Origin: Phytopythium helicoides
Taxonomy: Eukaryota > Oomycota > Peronosporomycetes > Pythiales > Pythiaceae
NCBI GenBank assembly: GCA_024867545.1
Contig: JANFNE010000003.1
Location: 1,736,001-1,800,000 of the forward strand
Direction of reading: 5' to 3'
DNA length: 64,000 nt
Part shown: one piece after another, positions 11,409 to 21,479 of the stretch
Layout: every line of letters begins with the position of its first letter
Numbering within the stretch: position 1 is the stretch's first letter
Made by a program: the position numbers and the translations under genes
Notes under the pieces: generated by a model
The model's input: the letters and a program-made list of their open reading frames with translations, nothing else
Database searches by the model: none
What the model was told of the DNA's origin: nothing

Positions 11409-13087
11409 GATTGCGAGTGCAGCAATGGAAATGCCCCCAAGTCAACAAGGTTTGATGAATGCACGAGGCGTCCGCTGCTTTCGTGTTTGTTGGTATTGCA
11501 ATTTGCAGCTCTTTGGATCAGCCTCCCCTACCACTCGCTGCCTAGACCATTCGCCACCAGCTTTTGGCGATCACATGCAATGGACAATGACGTCCATGTC
11601 GCTTTTCCCTTCTCTCTCTCTCTCTCTCTCTTTCTCTCCTCCCTCGCAATCCACTGTTGCACACACGGCATGTCGAGTCTTGATGAACTTCGTGCTGCAC
11701 GCAGCTCAACTCAGCTCGGCGCCAACTTCTGCCAATGACCATCGGCCAACGACCAACGACCAAACAACCTAGTTACGCTGGCGGCGGTGGTGGCTGTGGT
11801 GGCGCGCGTAGTAGTCATCCCACACAGCGACGCAACCCCAGACGTAGCTGCCGTCGTCGTTGTAGTCCACCGGCCAGCACTCACTCGACTCTGGGCACAC
11901 ACCGTCCCACACGTCGGCCACGCACACGCTGCTGCCAGACGGCACGCAGCCGTTGGCCGACCAGCCGACCACACCGATCTCGTCGTAGCCATCATCGCAT
12001 GGAGCCTGCACAGCCGCGTAGTCCGAGTCGTCGTACTCGTAGTAGTAGTTGTCGATGCAGCCGTACACGCTCGGGTTCCAGTCGGCGTCCCACTGGACCA
12101 CGCCGCACCACGAGCCATCCGGGCACTCGCCCTCCCAGTTGTCGGCCACACACATGTTGTCCTCGCTCTCAATGCATCCAGAGTACTCCCAGCCGACGAC
12201 CGACACGGGCACACACTCGTCGCCGTCCTCCGTCAGATCCGTGGCGTAGCAGCCGTACACGTCGTTGCCGTCGGCATCGGTCGTCACCCAGCCACAAGCG
12301 GCTCCATCAGGACACGCTCCCCAGTAGTACGACGCCACGCACACGTCGTCGTCCACGTTCGGGTCGTCGGCGACACAGCCCGAGTCAGTCCATCCAACCA
12401 CGCTGACAGGCGTCTCTCCGTCGCCGCACGTGGCGGTCGAGTCGCCGCAGTCGTCCCACGCCGCGGGCTTGCAGCCGTACACCTCGTTACCATTAGCGTC
12501 GTACGTGACAAACGCGCACTCGGCTCCGTCGGGACAGGCACCATCCCAGGCCGAGGCCACACACATGGCGACACCGGCGTCAATGCAGCCAGGGTCGGCC
12601 CAGCCGACGACACTGACGGACTGGCCGCCGTCCGAGCACGAGGCGGAGGTCGGGTCCCACCAGGACCAGCTCTTGGTGGCAACAGCGTGGTGGCCCTTGG
12701 TCTGACGGAGGTGATGGTGGTTGTGGTGGTGGCTCTTGTGACGATGGTTGTGGTGGTCCTTGTTGTGGCGTCCGGCGGCTACCGAGGTGGCGGCGAGCGC
12801 GATGGTGAGCAGCTTGAGCGACAGCATGTCTGGTTTGGAAGCGTGCAGAGTGGAGGTGAAGGTAGTGAGAAGTTGGGTGGTGAGCTTGAGCCTGAGGGGC
12901 GAGAAGCAAGTTGGTGAATGACTTGGATACCGGCGTGAGCTCAGCGTGATCTTTTAGTCGGTGGGTGGTTTAGTTGTTTCTTCGAGTAGAGTCTCCCTAG
13001 GTCCGTTGAGGATGGAGCGCACCAATGTGGAGAGGATCACTTCAAGGTTGCTCTGCTCGTCCTGATTTACCGTGTTGCAACCCGCCG
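11409..13087 (+). repeat. Left arm of large inverted repeat
   Basis: This arm of about 1.68 kb is repeated, inverted, at 13689-15398. The match starts at 'attgcgagtgcagcaa' (11409) and ends at 'gttgcaacccgcc' (13087). It carries a whole Cys-repeat gene, its 3' flank with a TC microsatellite (about 11611-11636), and its promoter. Confidence 0.85.
11769..12827 (-). CDS. Secreted His-rich protein with four Cys-rich repeats, left copy
   Basis: I do not recognise a named family. The 352-residue protein starts with a signal peptide (MLSLKLLTIALAATSVAAG). The mature N-terminus is extremely His-rich (about residues 20-50, blocks such as KSHHHNHHH). Four repeats of about 65-75 residues follow. Each has the pattern C, then VVGW, GC, CVA, a CP pair with another C, and a closing YGC or WGC, so six Cys per unit are likely to form disulphides. 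The protein ends in a short His patch and a basic end (HHRRQRN) reminiscent of the LPMO tails nearby. It is secreted; metal binding by the His block is inference. It is the mirror copy of the gene at 13961, and the two are divergently transcribed. Confidence 0.85.
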   Translation of the reverse strand: MLSLKLLTIALAATSVAAGRHNKDHHNHRHKSHHHNHHHLRQTKGHHAVATKSWSWWDPTSASCSDGGQSVSVVGWADPGCIDAGVAMCVASAWDGACPDGAECAFVTYDANGNEVYGCKPAAWDDCGDSTATCGDGETPVSVVGWTDSGCVADDPNVDDDVCVASYYWGACPDGAACGWVTTDADGNDVYGCYATDLTEDGDECVPVSVVGWEYSGCIESEDNMCVADNWEGECPDGSWCGVVQWDADWNPSVYGCIDNYYYEYDDSDYAAVQAPCDDGYDEIGVVGWSANGCVPSGSSVCVADVWDGVCPESSECWPVDYNDDGSYVWGCVAVWDDYYARHHSHHRRQRN

Positions 13088-13960
13088 CCACTCCTGGATT
13101 GTCGGTTGAATGCCAATCTGTGGTCGTGAGCAACTGCAACCCGTCTGGATTGTCCTGGCTTTCGGCTTGGATGTATGGCCAAGATGCAATCGGGACAAAG
13201 TAGGCACGGTCCATTCGAGGTCAACTTTGACAAACAGCGCAATCGCCGAAAAGTCCTTTGTGCCTGCCTTTCCGTTGAATTAGGTGAAGAACCAGCCAAG
13301 CATTGACATTCAGCAGTTTTCTAACTGACGAAGGTGGCAAGCACAATGTTCGACGCGGCTGCATGTAGGTGCATCCGCTCATTCCAATTCCATTTTGACC
13401 ACCAAGCTGAAACCCGTGCAGCGCTGAATGGGCACGAAGTCCAGTGGGCTTCGTCGAGTCCAACTTGCTCGCAAAGGGAGACGTGTTCAGCCACTCAACA
13501 CCACCGCTGCGTGATCAACCCGCACAGTCCGAACCCATCAGCAGCCGCATATCAGTGATCTGTTCACGCCTGGTCTGTAGTGACCTCATTGCCACGATGT
13601 GATATAAGGCCCTTACGCGAAACCCAGAACCCGCAGCCATCGACAGCCGCCTCCAGGAAACCAATCCGGTGCCAAATTGACAATGCAGGCGGGTTGCAAC
13701 ACGGTAAATCAGGACGAGCAGAGCGACCTTGAAGTGATCCTCACCACATTGGTGCGCTCCATCCTCAACGGACCTAGGGAGACTCTACTCGAAGAAACAA
13801 CTAAACCATCCACCGACTAAAAGATCACGCGGAGCTCACCCCGGTATCCAAGTCATTCACCAACTTGCTTCTCGCCCCTCAGGCTCAAGCTCACCACCCA
13901 ACTTCTCACTACCTTCACCTCTACCCACAAGCTCAAGCTCTGCACGCTTCCAAACCAGAC
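12828..13960. promoter_or_regulatory. Shared divergent promoter region with the inverted-repeat spacer
   Basis: This lies between the two head-to-head Cys-repeat genes. The flanks (12828-13087 and 13689-13960) belong to the inverted repeat, so both genes have nearly the same proximal promoter. The unique spacer is 13088-13688. Near 13377 it has an Inr+FPR-like string (GCTCATTCCAATTCCATTTT), which fits the oomycete core promoter, although it sits almost 600 nt from the plus-strand ATG. Confidence 0.5.
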
Positions 13961-15398
13961 ATGCTGTCGCTCAAGCTTCTCACCATCGCGCTCGCCGCCA
14001 CCTCGGTTGTCGCCGGACGCCACAACAAGCACCACAACGACCACCACAACCATCGCCACAAGAGCCACCACCACAACCACCATCACCTCCGCCAGACCAA
14101 GGGCCACCACGCTGTTGCCACCAAGAGTTGGTCCTGGTGGGACCCGACCTCGGCCTCGTGCTCGGACGGTGGCCAGTCCGTCAGTGTCGTCGGCTGGGCC
14201 GACCCTGGCTGCATCGACGCCGGTGTCGCCATGTGCGTGGCCTCGGCCTGGGATGGTGCCTGTCCCGACGGAGCCGAGTGCGCCGTCGTCACCTACGACG
14301 CCAGCGGCGCCGAGGTGTACGGCTGCAAGCCCGCGGCGTGGGACGACTGCACTGATTCGACTGTCACGTGCGGTGATGGTGAGACGCCTGTCAGCGTGGT
14401 CGGATGGACTGACTCGGGCTGTGTCGCCGACGACCCGAACGTGGACGACGACGTGTGCGTGGCGTCGTACTACTGGGGAGCGTGTCCCGATGGAGCCGCT
14501 TGTGGCTGGGTGACGACCGACGGCGACGGCAACGACGTGTACGGCTGCTATGCCGTGGATCTGACGGAGGACGGCGACGAGTGTGTGCCCGTGTCGGTCG
14601 TCGGCTGGGAGTACTCTGGCTGCATTGAGAGCGAGGACAACATGTGCGTGGCCGACAACTCGGAGGGCGAGTGCCCGGATGGATCGTGGTGCGGCGTGGT
14701 CCAGTGGGACGCCGACTGGAACCCGAGCGTGTACGGCTGCATCGACAACTACTACTACGAGTACGACGACTCGGACTACGCGGCCGTGCAGGCTCCATGC
14801 GACGACGGCTACGACGAGATCGGTGTGGTCGGCTGGTCGGCCAACGGATGCGTGCCGTCTGGCAGCAGCGTGTGCGTGGCCGACGTGTGGGACGGTGTGT
14901 GCCCGGAGTCGAGCGAGTGCTGGCCGGTGGACTACAACGATGACGGCAGCTACGTCTGGGGTTGTGTCGCTGTGTGGGATGACTACTACGCGCGCCACCA
15001 CAGCCACCACCGTCGCCAGCGCAACTAGGTTGTTTGGTCGTTGGTCGCTGGCCGTTGGTCATTGGTGGGGGTTGACGCCGAGCTGAGTTGAGCAGCTCAA
15101 CTTGAGCTGCGTGCAGCACGAAGGTCATCAAGACTCGACATGTCATGTGTGCAACAGTGGATTGCAAGGAAGGATGGAAGAGAGAGAGAGAGAGAGAGAA
15201 GGGAAAACGACATGGACGTCATTGTCCATTTGCATGTGATCGCCAAAAGCTGGCTAATGGTCTAGGCAGCGAGTGGTAGGAGAGGCTGGGCCAAAGAGCT
15301 GCAAATTGCAATACCAACAAACACGAAAGCAGCGGACGCCTTGTGCATCAATCAAACCTTGTTGGCTTGGGGGCATTTCCTTTGCTGCACTCGCAATT
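13689..15398 (-). repeat. Right arm of large inverted repeat
   Basis: This is the reverse complement of 11409-13087, about 1.71 kb. It starts at 'ggcgggttgcaac' and ends at 'ctgcactcgcaatt'. It holds the second Cys-repeat gene and the GA microsatellite (about 15180-15200) mirroring the TC tract of the left arm. Confidence 0.85.
13961..15028 (+). CDS. Secreted His-rich protein with four Cys-rich repeats, right copy
   Basis: This 355-residue twin of the gene at 12827-11769 has the same signal peptide, His-rich block, four six-Cys repeats and basic end. By eye the two proteins differ at only roughly ten positions plus a three-residue length change in the His block. Repeat 2 is typical: PVSVVGWTDSGC, then a CVAS, CPDGAACG and VYGC series. 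Both copies are open over their full length, so both are probably functional. The ATG at 13961 is chosen because it starts the signal peptide; the frame is open upstream but gives no signal sequence. The family is unrecognised. A role at the cell wall or apoplast is inferred only from secretion and its LPMO neighbours. Confidence 0.85.
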   Translation: MLSLKLLTIALAATSVVAGRHNKHHNDHHNHRHKSHHHNHHHLRQTKGHHAVATKSWSWWDPTSASCSDGGQSVSVVGWADPGCIDAGVAMCVASAWDGACPDGAECAVVTYDASGAEVYGCKPAAWDDCTDSTVTCGDGETPVSVVGWTDSGCVADDPNVDDDVCVASYYWGACPDGAACGWVTTDGDGNDVYGCYAVDLTEDGDECVPVSVVGWEYSGCIESEDNMCVADNSEGECPDGSWCGVVQWDADWNPSVYGCIDNYYYEYDDSDYAAVQAPCDDGYDEIGVVGWSANGCVPSGSSVCVADVWDGVCPESSECWPVDYNDDGSYVWGCVAVWDDYYARHHSHHRRQRN

Positions 15399-15805
15399 AG
15401 CAGACGATACTCAACTTGCGCACCACACTGCTGTTTGGTGTTCTGTGGCAAGTCTCGCTTGAAAATCCTGTCATCAATTGAGAACTTGGAGGAGGTGGTG
15501 AGGCTGTTCGTAGTGTAAAGGCTTTGCCATGTGAGTCACATCGAAGTGAACTTCTGCACGCGTTATTGATAGCCATTTGTTGCTGCTACTCGGAGGTGAT
15601 CGATATCACAGGATGCGAGCACGGATGGGCTCAAGACACATGTAGTATTGAAAGGCTAGTGTGCTGTGTACGGAAGACGCACTGACATATTGTTTCACCG
15701 CTCTGTTCCCCTCTCGGTGAGAGCTTTACGCTACACTACGGACGAGACGCTGATTGCGAGTTCTTGTACTGAGGACAACGACTGTATGGTTGACGAGGTG
15801 GGGAC
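15399..15805. other. Intergenic, after the inverted repeat
   Basis: No gene seen. It separates the repeat arm from the 3' end of the first LPMO gene. Confidence 0.4.
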
Positions 15806-17408
15806 TTAAGCCTCCGGCTCGACCGTGCCAGCCGACGAGCCGTCGAGGGGCACAGTGTTGAAATCGATGCCCGTAGTTGAGCCCGTGTAGTTCTCGTCGT
15901 CGCTGCCGGCCAGGTCGAGCGAGCCGCAGTCCGAGTCGTCGCTGCCAGCCAGGTCGAGCGAACCGCAGTCCGAGTCGTCGCTGCCAGCCAGATCAAGTGA
16001 ACCGCAGTCCGAGTCGTCGTCGCTGCCGGCCAAGTCGAGCGAGCCGCAGTCCGAGTCATCATCGACCGTGGCCGTGTCAGCATCACCGGCAACCTCATCG
16101 CTGGCAGTGTTGGTGCCAGTAGAAGTAGAGGTGCCCGTGGAAGTCGAGGTGCCAGTAGAGGTACCCGTCGAGGTCGAGGTACCCGTCGAGGTGGAGGAAC
16201 CCGTCTTCTTGGTGGTAGTGGTCGTGGTCGTAGTGGTGGAGGTCGAGGTCGACGAACCCTTGTTGCCCGACGACTTGTTGGACGAGCTCGACTTGTTCGA
16301 GTTGCCCGTCGACGTGTTGCCCGAGGTGGACGTAGACGTGGAAGTGGACGTCGTGGATGTAGGCTCAGGAGTGCTGTCGTCCAAAGAGAACGAGGCGTCG
16401 TCAGCCTCATTGCCGACGTCTCCGTCGTCGCTGCCGGCCAGATCCAGCGAGCCGCAGTCCGAGTCGTCGCTGCCAGCCAGGTCGAGCGAGCCGCAGTCCG
16501 AGTCATCACTGCCAGCCAGGTCAAGCGAGCCACAGTCCGAGTCATCGTCGTAGTCTCCGGCAATGTCGAGCGAACCGCAGTCCGAGTCGTCGCTGCCATC
16601 AGTCGACACATCCGTGGTCGGTGCCGACGTGGTGGCGGCCGGAGCCGACGTGGTAGCGGCCGGAGCCGACGTGGTAGCGGCCGGAGCCGACGTCGTGGTG
16701 GCAGGAGCCGTCGTAGCAGTCGACGTCGAGTTAGACGAAGCCGTCGACGAGGTCGTGGTCGAGCTCGATCCAACAGCGTACTTGGACGTAGCACCAGTCG
16801 ACGTCGTCGACTCAAGAGCAGCGCAGTTGATGTACACCTGCCACGTCGACGAGTGCAGCGCCAGCCAGTAGAACGTCAGCCTGGCTGGAGCCCAGGCACG
16901 CGTCGCGGTCGTACGGGAGCTGAGCAGGAGCCGTCGTGTAGTCCGCGGCGCAGTCGTCATCCTGGAACACACGGGTGTCGTCGCACCAGATCTCGCACGG
17001 ACCCTCGTGCGAGGCAGTGAAACCCTCCGACGAAGAGTGAGCCCACTCGACGTAGGTCTCCGGGAGTGGCTGAGCCGTCTCATCTGGGTCAGTCAGACCG
17101 CACGTGATCGTAACACCCGTGGTCGAGATCAGCTGGCCGAGGTCCGTGACCATCTCCTTGAGCGACGAGTACTTGCTCGAGGCGAAGGCCGTGGTGAAGG
17201 AGGCCGTGTTGGTGGCCGGGTCCGAGTTGAAGGTTCCCGAGAATCCCGAGGCGGACGACTCGATGGTGGCAATGAACTGCGTCGAGTCACCCGCCGTCGA
17301 GAGGAAGGTCACAGCGGGGTCCGACATGTAGCCGTGGCCGTTAACGACCGACGCGGCAGCCACGAGGGCGACCGCGCTAGCGATGAGGTTCTTGGACGGC
17401 GCGAGCAT
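15806..17408 (-). CDS. AA17-like LPMO with long acidic Cys-repeat tail (one frameshift)
   Basis: Signal peptide MLAPSKNLIASAVALVAAASVVNG is followed by HGYMSDPAVTF, so cleavage would expose the N-terminal His of an LPMO copper brace. The candidate second His is in ASHEGPCEIWCDDT, and the candidate axial Tyr is in LALHSSTWQVYINC. An extra G near 16893 shifts the frame; the continuation LTFYWLALHSSTWQV is intact. The tail is unlike those of its neighbours. A Thr/Ala/Pro linker leads to four units of the type DSDCGSLDLAG, a Ser/Thr/Asn/Lys spacer, then four more such units, ending in TVEPEA. It lacks the basic KC..R end of other members. The enzyme is predicted to be secreted and to cleave pectin-like or other polysaccharides oxidatively, as shown for oomycete AA17 members. 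Confidence 0.85.
15896..16062 (-). repeat. Four tandem units coding DSDCGSLDLAG (distal array)
   Basis: Near-identical units of about 36-42 nt encode DSDCGSLDLAGSD in the C-terminal tail of the LPMO at 17408-15806. Each unit has one Cys within an acidic, Ser/Gly-rich context. Confidence 0.85.
16425..16600 (-). repeat. Four tandem units coding DSDCGSLDLAG (proximal array)
   Basis: This is a second set of four units in the same protein, separated from the distal array by a Ser/Thr/Lys-rich linker. The first unit varies slightly (LDIAGDYDD). Confidence 0.85.
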
Positions 17409-18692
17409 GTTGGTTGTCAAATTTACGGTCGCTGGTCTAGTTGTCGTTGGATGATCACCCGGCGCAAGAACACACAATCACGACAGGTCACGACGACAAC
17501 AGGCGCGGGCAAATCGGCGAATGAGCGTCCGAGAGCAGAGCAGAGCGAGCAAAGGCGTGGTCGCTGGTGTCCGAGGGGGAGAGAGAGGTTGGGATCGTAG
17601 CTGCTCGACTAGTACGGTACACGCCACGTCTGACTTGCTTAATGTATAGGATGATGTGAGCTTTTGGATCATGCGTGACTTGAAAAATATATATCCTGCG
17701 CTGCGACCAGCTGGGAAGTCGTGGTCATTCCGCGTCACGAGCTGTTTGCCTCCGCGATTAACGGCACCAAGTCTACGGTACAAACAGGATCACTGCCACT
17801 GTGAGGGCGTTGAATGCTGCTGACTCGGAAGCTTCCAGCGCGCCACATGACGAGGGCGGTTAGGCAATCTACAGTACACGCGACGGCAAACCTTTACAGT
17901 CGCGCCGACGAGCTGTCTACGGTACCACTCTCGGACAGTTCAGCACGATGTGCATGTTGCTTTTGACGCGACGTCACCTAGTGCCAGTGGACTGGACTTG
18001 CGGTCGGACGCGGACTCGCAACAAGAGGCCGCGACCCAAGTAAATCCATGCCTTTCGAATCCACCGGTCCAGTCAAGGTCGGAGCAAAGCCCTTGAAAGA
18101 GGGTGGCGGTTGTGGGTGTTTGCTTCCCCAGCGCAAGATGGCTCTCGTGCGATCCTAAAACGTGATCGGCCAAACACCACCTGTTTTCGAGCTAGTACCT
18201 CATGATGAGGAGAGGGAGCGGCAGTGTAGAGGAGCGCTTTGCCCCCGGCGACGATCACGCTGCGCGAGGATCAGCTGGCTGAAGAGGCACTGCAACTGTT
18301 GAGTTTTATTTTTAGTTTCTACACGCGTTTATGAGTCAAGTCAGTCAAACACCTTGCGTTTTGTATCACGTCGCTTTACAAACCAGCTGTTTCTCAGAAT
18401 CGGCTTTGCGAATTGCGACGTTTTACACCCAAAACGACCGTCGTCTGGTTGTGGAAACATACAAACACCAAGATAAAGCTACAAGAATCAAGATGTATTG
18501 CATTGTTTTGCTGTTTGGTTTTGAGCGCACAGCAAAATGGCTAATTTTAGTCGCCATGCCCATCAAGGTACGTAGAGGTTGCATCCGTTACTGGACTGGC
18601 TACCACCTCGCCGAGCAGCTACGACAGACTCGCTACTCCTTCTCCTCTCATTGCTGACGCTTACGAGCTCCACCAACGGCCGACGACTCCCA
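17409..18692. other. Intergenic, divergent LPMO promoters
   Basis: No supported gene. It contains the upstream regions of the minus-strand LPMO at 17408 and the plus-strand LPMO at 18751. Confidence 0.4.
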
Positions 18693-18702
18693 GCTCATTC
18701 CG
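18693..18702 (+). promoter_or_regulatory. Inr-like element of LPMO at 18751
   Basis: GCTCATTCCG lies 58 nt upstream of the ATG. The same ten bases occur 66 nt upstream of the next LPMO gene. Confidence 0.5.
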
Positions 18703-18750
18703 CTTCTTCCAGCCTCGGACGCACGTCCTCCAGCCCCTCAAGACAGCAGA

Positions 18751-19605
18751 ATGGTTGGCGTCTACTCGACCGCGACGGCCGTGGTCGCTCTCGCGGCCCT
18801 CGCCTCGACTGCCGATGCGCACAACAAGATGACTGTGCCGCAGCCCACGTGGCCCTCGGGATTCTACGCGCAGAACAGTCCGTCGGGCAACATCGACGTG
18901 AGCGTGCTGCCGGTGCCCTCGGGCATGTCGTACACCACGGACCCGGCCTCCAACACCAAGGCGTACCTGCAGGCGTTCAAGGCCAGCTCGTACACGTCGC
19001 TCAAGGACCTCGCGTTCAAGACGCAGACGCTCGTGAGCCCTGCGTCGAACGAGTGCGGCTTCTCGATCGTCGACGGCACGCCGCAGCCTCTGCCTGACAC
19101 GGTGCAGTGGGACTTCTTCACGAGCTCGCACCAGGGCCCGTGCGAGGTCTGGTGCGACGACACCCTCGCCTTCCAGGACGACAACTGCGCCGTCAACTAC
19201 CCAGCCACGCCCGCCGAGCTGCCGTACGACAAGTCCAAGTGCGAGGGAGCCTCGGTGCTCATGAGCATCTGGATCGCGCTCCACTCGCCGCCTTGGCAGG
19301 TGTACACCAACTGCGCGCCGCTCACCGGTGGCTCGGCCTCGACTGGCAACTCGACCACCACGACCACGGCTCCCGCTGCCACGACCAAGGCTCCTACTGC
19401 CACCACGGCCGCTCCTGCTGCCACGACGACGGCGCCGGCCGCCGACTCTGGCGAGGAGTCGGGCTCGGACGCCGATCCCGAGTACGACGACGATGCAAAT
19501 GAGGCCGACACCCCGACCGCCACGACGGCTGCTCCGGCTGCCACGACGGCCGCCCCGGCCCCCGCTGCCGACAAGTGCAACGTGCGCCAGCGCCGCCGCG
19601 CTTAG
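18751..19605 (+). CDS. AA17-like LPMO (PTWP type)
   Basis: This 284-residue secreted protein has a signal peptide of about 23 residues, cut before HNKMTVPQPTWPSGF; that His would be the copper-binding residue 1. Core blocks shared with its neighbours include LPVPSGMSYTTDP, YTSLKDLAFKTQ, SNECGFS, TSSHQGPCEVWCDDTLAF (candidate second His) and ALHSPPWQVYTNCAPL (candidate axial Tyr). Conserved Cys pairs suggest disulphides. After about residue 195 comes a Thr/Ala/Pro linker with an acidic patch, ending DKCNVRQRRRA. It is the first of eight co-directional LPMO genes. The frame is intact. Substrate by analogy with characterised AA17 is pectin, which is inference for this copy. Confidence 0.88.
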   Translation: MVGVYSTATAVVALAALASTADAHNKMTVPQPTWPSGFYAQNSPSGNIDVSVLPVPSGMSYTTDPASNTKAYLQAFKASSYTSLKDLAFKTQTLVSPASNECGFSIVDGTPQPLPDTVQWDFFTSSHQGPCEVWCDDTLAFQDDNCAVNYPATPAELPYDKSKCEGASVLMSIWIALHSPPWQVYTNCAPLTGGSASTGNSTTTTTAPAATTKAPTATTAAPAATTTAPAADSGEESGSDADPEYDDDANEADTPTATTAAPAATTAAPAPAADKCNVRQRRRA

Positions 19606-20546
19606 ATCAGTGTCGTGAGTTCTTGATGTATTTGGTGCAGTCTCGACCAGTGTAGCTGTAAGCGCAAAGCCATGGTTGACTTTTTACTCTACTGCTCTCT
19701 TGATTTGGTTTTCGGGTTGTGCAAAATGGCGGAGTGACTCGTTTAGATCTGTCAGATAATTTCGGGATTGAGATGTGAACATTAGGGAGCGCCGCATGGG
19801 CCACAAGGCCATCACGAATAGTTGTAGATTGTGGAATTACAGTAAGCAGCAGCTACTGCAGCATGCTTGAGATTGGCTTCGTGTTTCTGGAGACCGGTTA
19901 ATCGCTCGGATCGAGTGCAAGGCCACGCGTGCTCGTTCCGGCGACCTGGCGCGCTCGTTTCTATTCATCACTCGCACGCCTCCGTGACTGCATTGTACCA
20001 CCAGAACATCGCTTTAATGCGCGAAAGTTTGTTCGTTCCAGTCGAATGCTTGGGGCGACTGCAATGCTGGCAGGTCGCCACCATGCTCGTCTACAAATCA
20101 TTTCGGAGAGGGCTCGCTCATCTTGGTGATCGACCACAGGGCTATGTAGTGACCTGGTATTTCAGGATCGCCCATGATATGAAGTCCGCAAGATGCAGTC
20201 CTCCTGCAGGAAGATGGCGTCGCGTGGCGCTAACGCTGGATCGGAAGATGCACTTGAAGTTTTAGTCGCAGCATGACGGCGATTAAAAACCATCCAACAG
20301 TTGAAGTCAAAATTGGTCGAAATACTAAAAATAATCGAAATTAAACGCACTAGAGTAGAATGTGGGCCACACCATAACCGTACCATCTGGTTTTGCTGCC
20401 AACCTGGATAGCAAATGATCACCATTACCGCTGCCGGATTGAGATGTACTGTACGCACAGCAAAGCTCATCATCGCCTGCTGGGCTGCTGGCTGATGTGA
20501 CTCAATCGCGCCGAGGGTGAGCCCGGCATGGCATGGGGCGAACTCG
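19606..20546. other. Intergenic
   Basis: No gene seen over about 0.94 kb. An AT-richer stretch lies near 20280-20350. Confidence 0.4.
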
Positions 20547-20556
20547 GCTCATTCCG
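20547..20556 (+). promoter_or_regulatory. Inr-like element of LPMO at 20613
   Basis: GCTCATTCCG lies 66 nt upstream of the ATG, identical to the element before the preceding LPMO gene. Confidence 0.5.
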
Positions 20557-20612
20557 AAATCCTCCGGCCGCCCACCACTCCTTTCCCCAGCTCCCAGTCC
20601 AAGCAGTTCACC

Positions 20613-21479
20613 ATGGTGTCCGTGTCGACCATCGCCGTGGCCCTCGCCATGGCTGCCGCCACCGCCGACGCGCACAACTACATGACGATCCCCGTGGCGA
20701 CGTGGCCCTCGGGCTTCTACAACAAGAACAGCCCGTCGGGCACGATCGACCCCACGAGCTACCTGCCGGTGCCGTCGGGCATGTCGTACAACACGGACCC
20801 GGCGTCCAACACGGAGGCCTACTGGACGGCATTCAACGCCAGCACGTACACGTCGCTCAAGGACCTCGCATTCAAGACGCAGACGCTCGCCAGCGGCGCC
20901 TCGAACGAGTGCGGCTTCTCACTCGTCGACGGTACCAAGGTCGACCTGCCCGACGAGGTCCAGTGGGACTTCTTTACGAGCTCGCACCAGGGCCCCTGCG
21001 AGGTCTGGTGCGACGACACCCTCGCCTTCGAGGACGAAAACTGCTCCGTCGACTACCCGGACACGCCGGCCAACCTGCCGTACGACAAGTCCAAGTGTGA
21101 GGGCGCCTCGGTGCTCATGAGCATCTGGATTGCCCTGCACACGACGCCGTGGCAGATCTACACCAACTGCGCGCCGCTCACGGGCGGCACGGCCAGCTCC
21201 ACGACGACGTCGACTTCAACCTCGGCTGCCGATGACACGACCACTACGACCACGGCTCCTGCTACGACCACGGCCGCTCCTACGGCTACTACAGCGGCCC
21301 CGTCCACCACCACCACCACCACTTCCTCGGCGAGCGAGGACGATGAGGACGAGTCTGCCTCGACGGACAACGAGGCCGACGACGATACCACGACGACGAC
21401 GACGACCACCACGGCCCCGGCCACGACGACGGCGGCCCCGTCGACCTCGACGTCCAAGTGCTCGGTGCGCCGCCACTAA
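20613..21479 (+). CDS. AA17-like LPMO (PTWP type)
   Basis: Start MVSVSTIAVALAMAAATADA forms the signal peptide; cleavage gives HNYMTIPVATWPSGF. The core closely follows the gene at 18751 (PSGTIDPTSYLPVPSGM, EAYWTAFNAS, TSSHQGPCEVWCDDTLAF, ALHTTPWQIYTNCAPL). The long Thr-rich linker contains one acidic block (SEDDEDESAS) and ends in SKCSVRRH, a shortened version of the basic end. It is 288 residues with an intact frame. The upstream frame is open, but the ATG at 20613 is the only one giving a signal peptide. It is probably a duplicate of its upstream neighbour that has since diverged. Confidence 0.88.
   Translation: MVSVSTIAVALAMAAATADAHNYMTIPVATWPSGFYNKNSPSGTIDPTSYLPVPSGMSYNTDPASNTEAYWTAFNASTYTSLKDLAFKTQTLASGASNECGFSLVDGTKVDLPDEVQWDFFTSSHQGPCEVWCDDTLAFEDENCSVDYPDTPANLPYDKSKCEGASVLMSIWIALHTTPWQIYTNCAPLTGGTASSTTTSTSTSAADDTTTTTTAPATTTAAPTATTAAPSTTTTTTSSASEDDEDESASTDNEADDDTTTTTTTTTAPATTTAAPSTSTSKCSVRRH

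Noticed and set aside
13961..14120. RXLR-like effector motif after the signal peptide of the His-rich protein
   Set aside because: The sequence has HHLRQT, not R-x-L-R, and no EER-type motif follows; the His-rich block is low complexity.
15896..16600. Regularly spaced repeats resembling a CRISPR array
   Set aside because: The units are contiguous, in frame, and encode a repeated peptide in a eukaryotic gene; there are no unique spacers.
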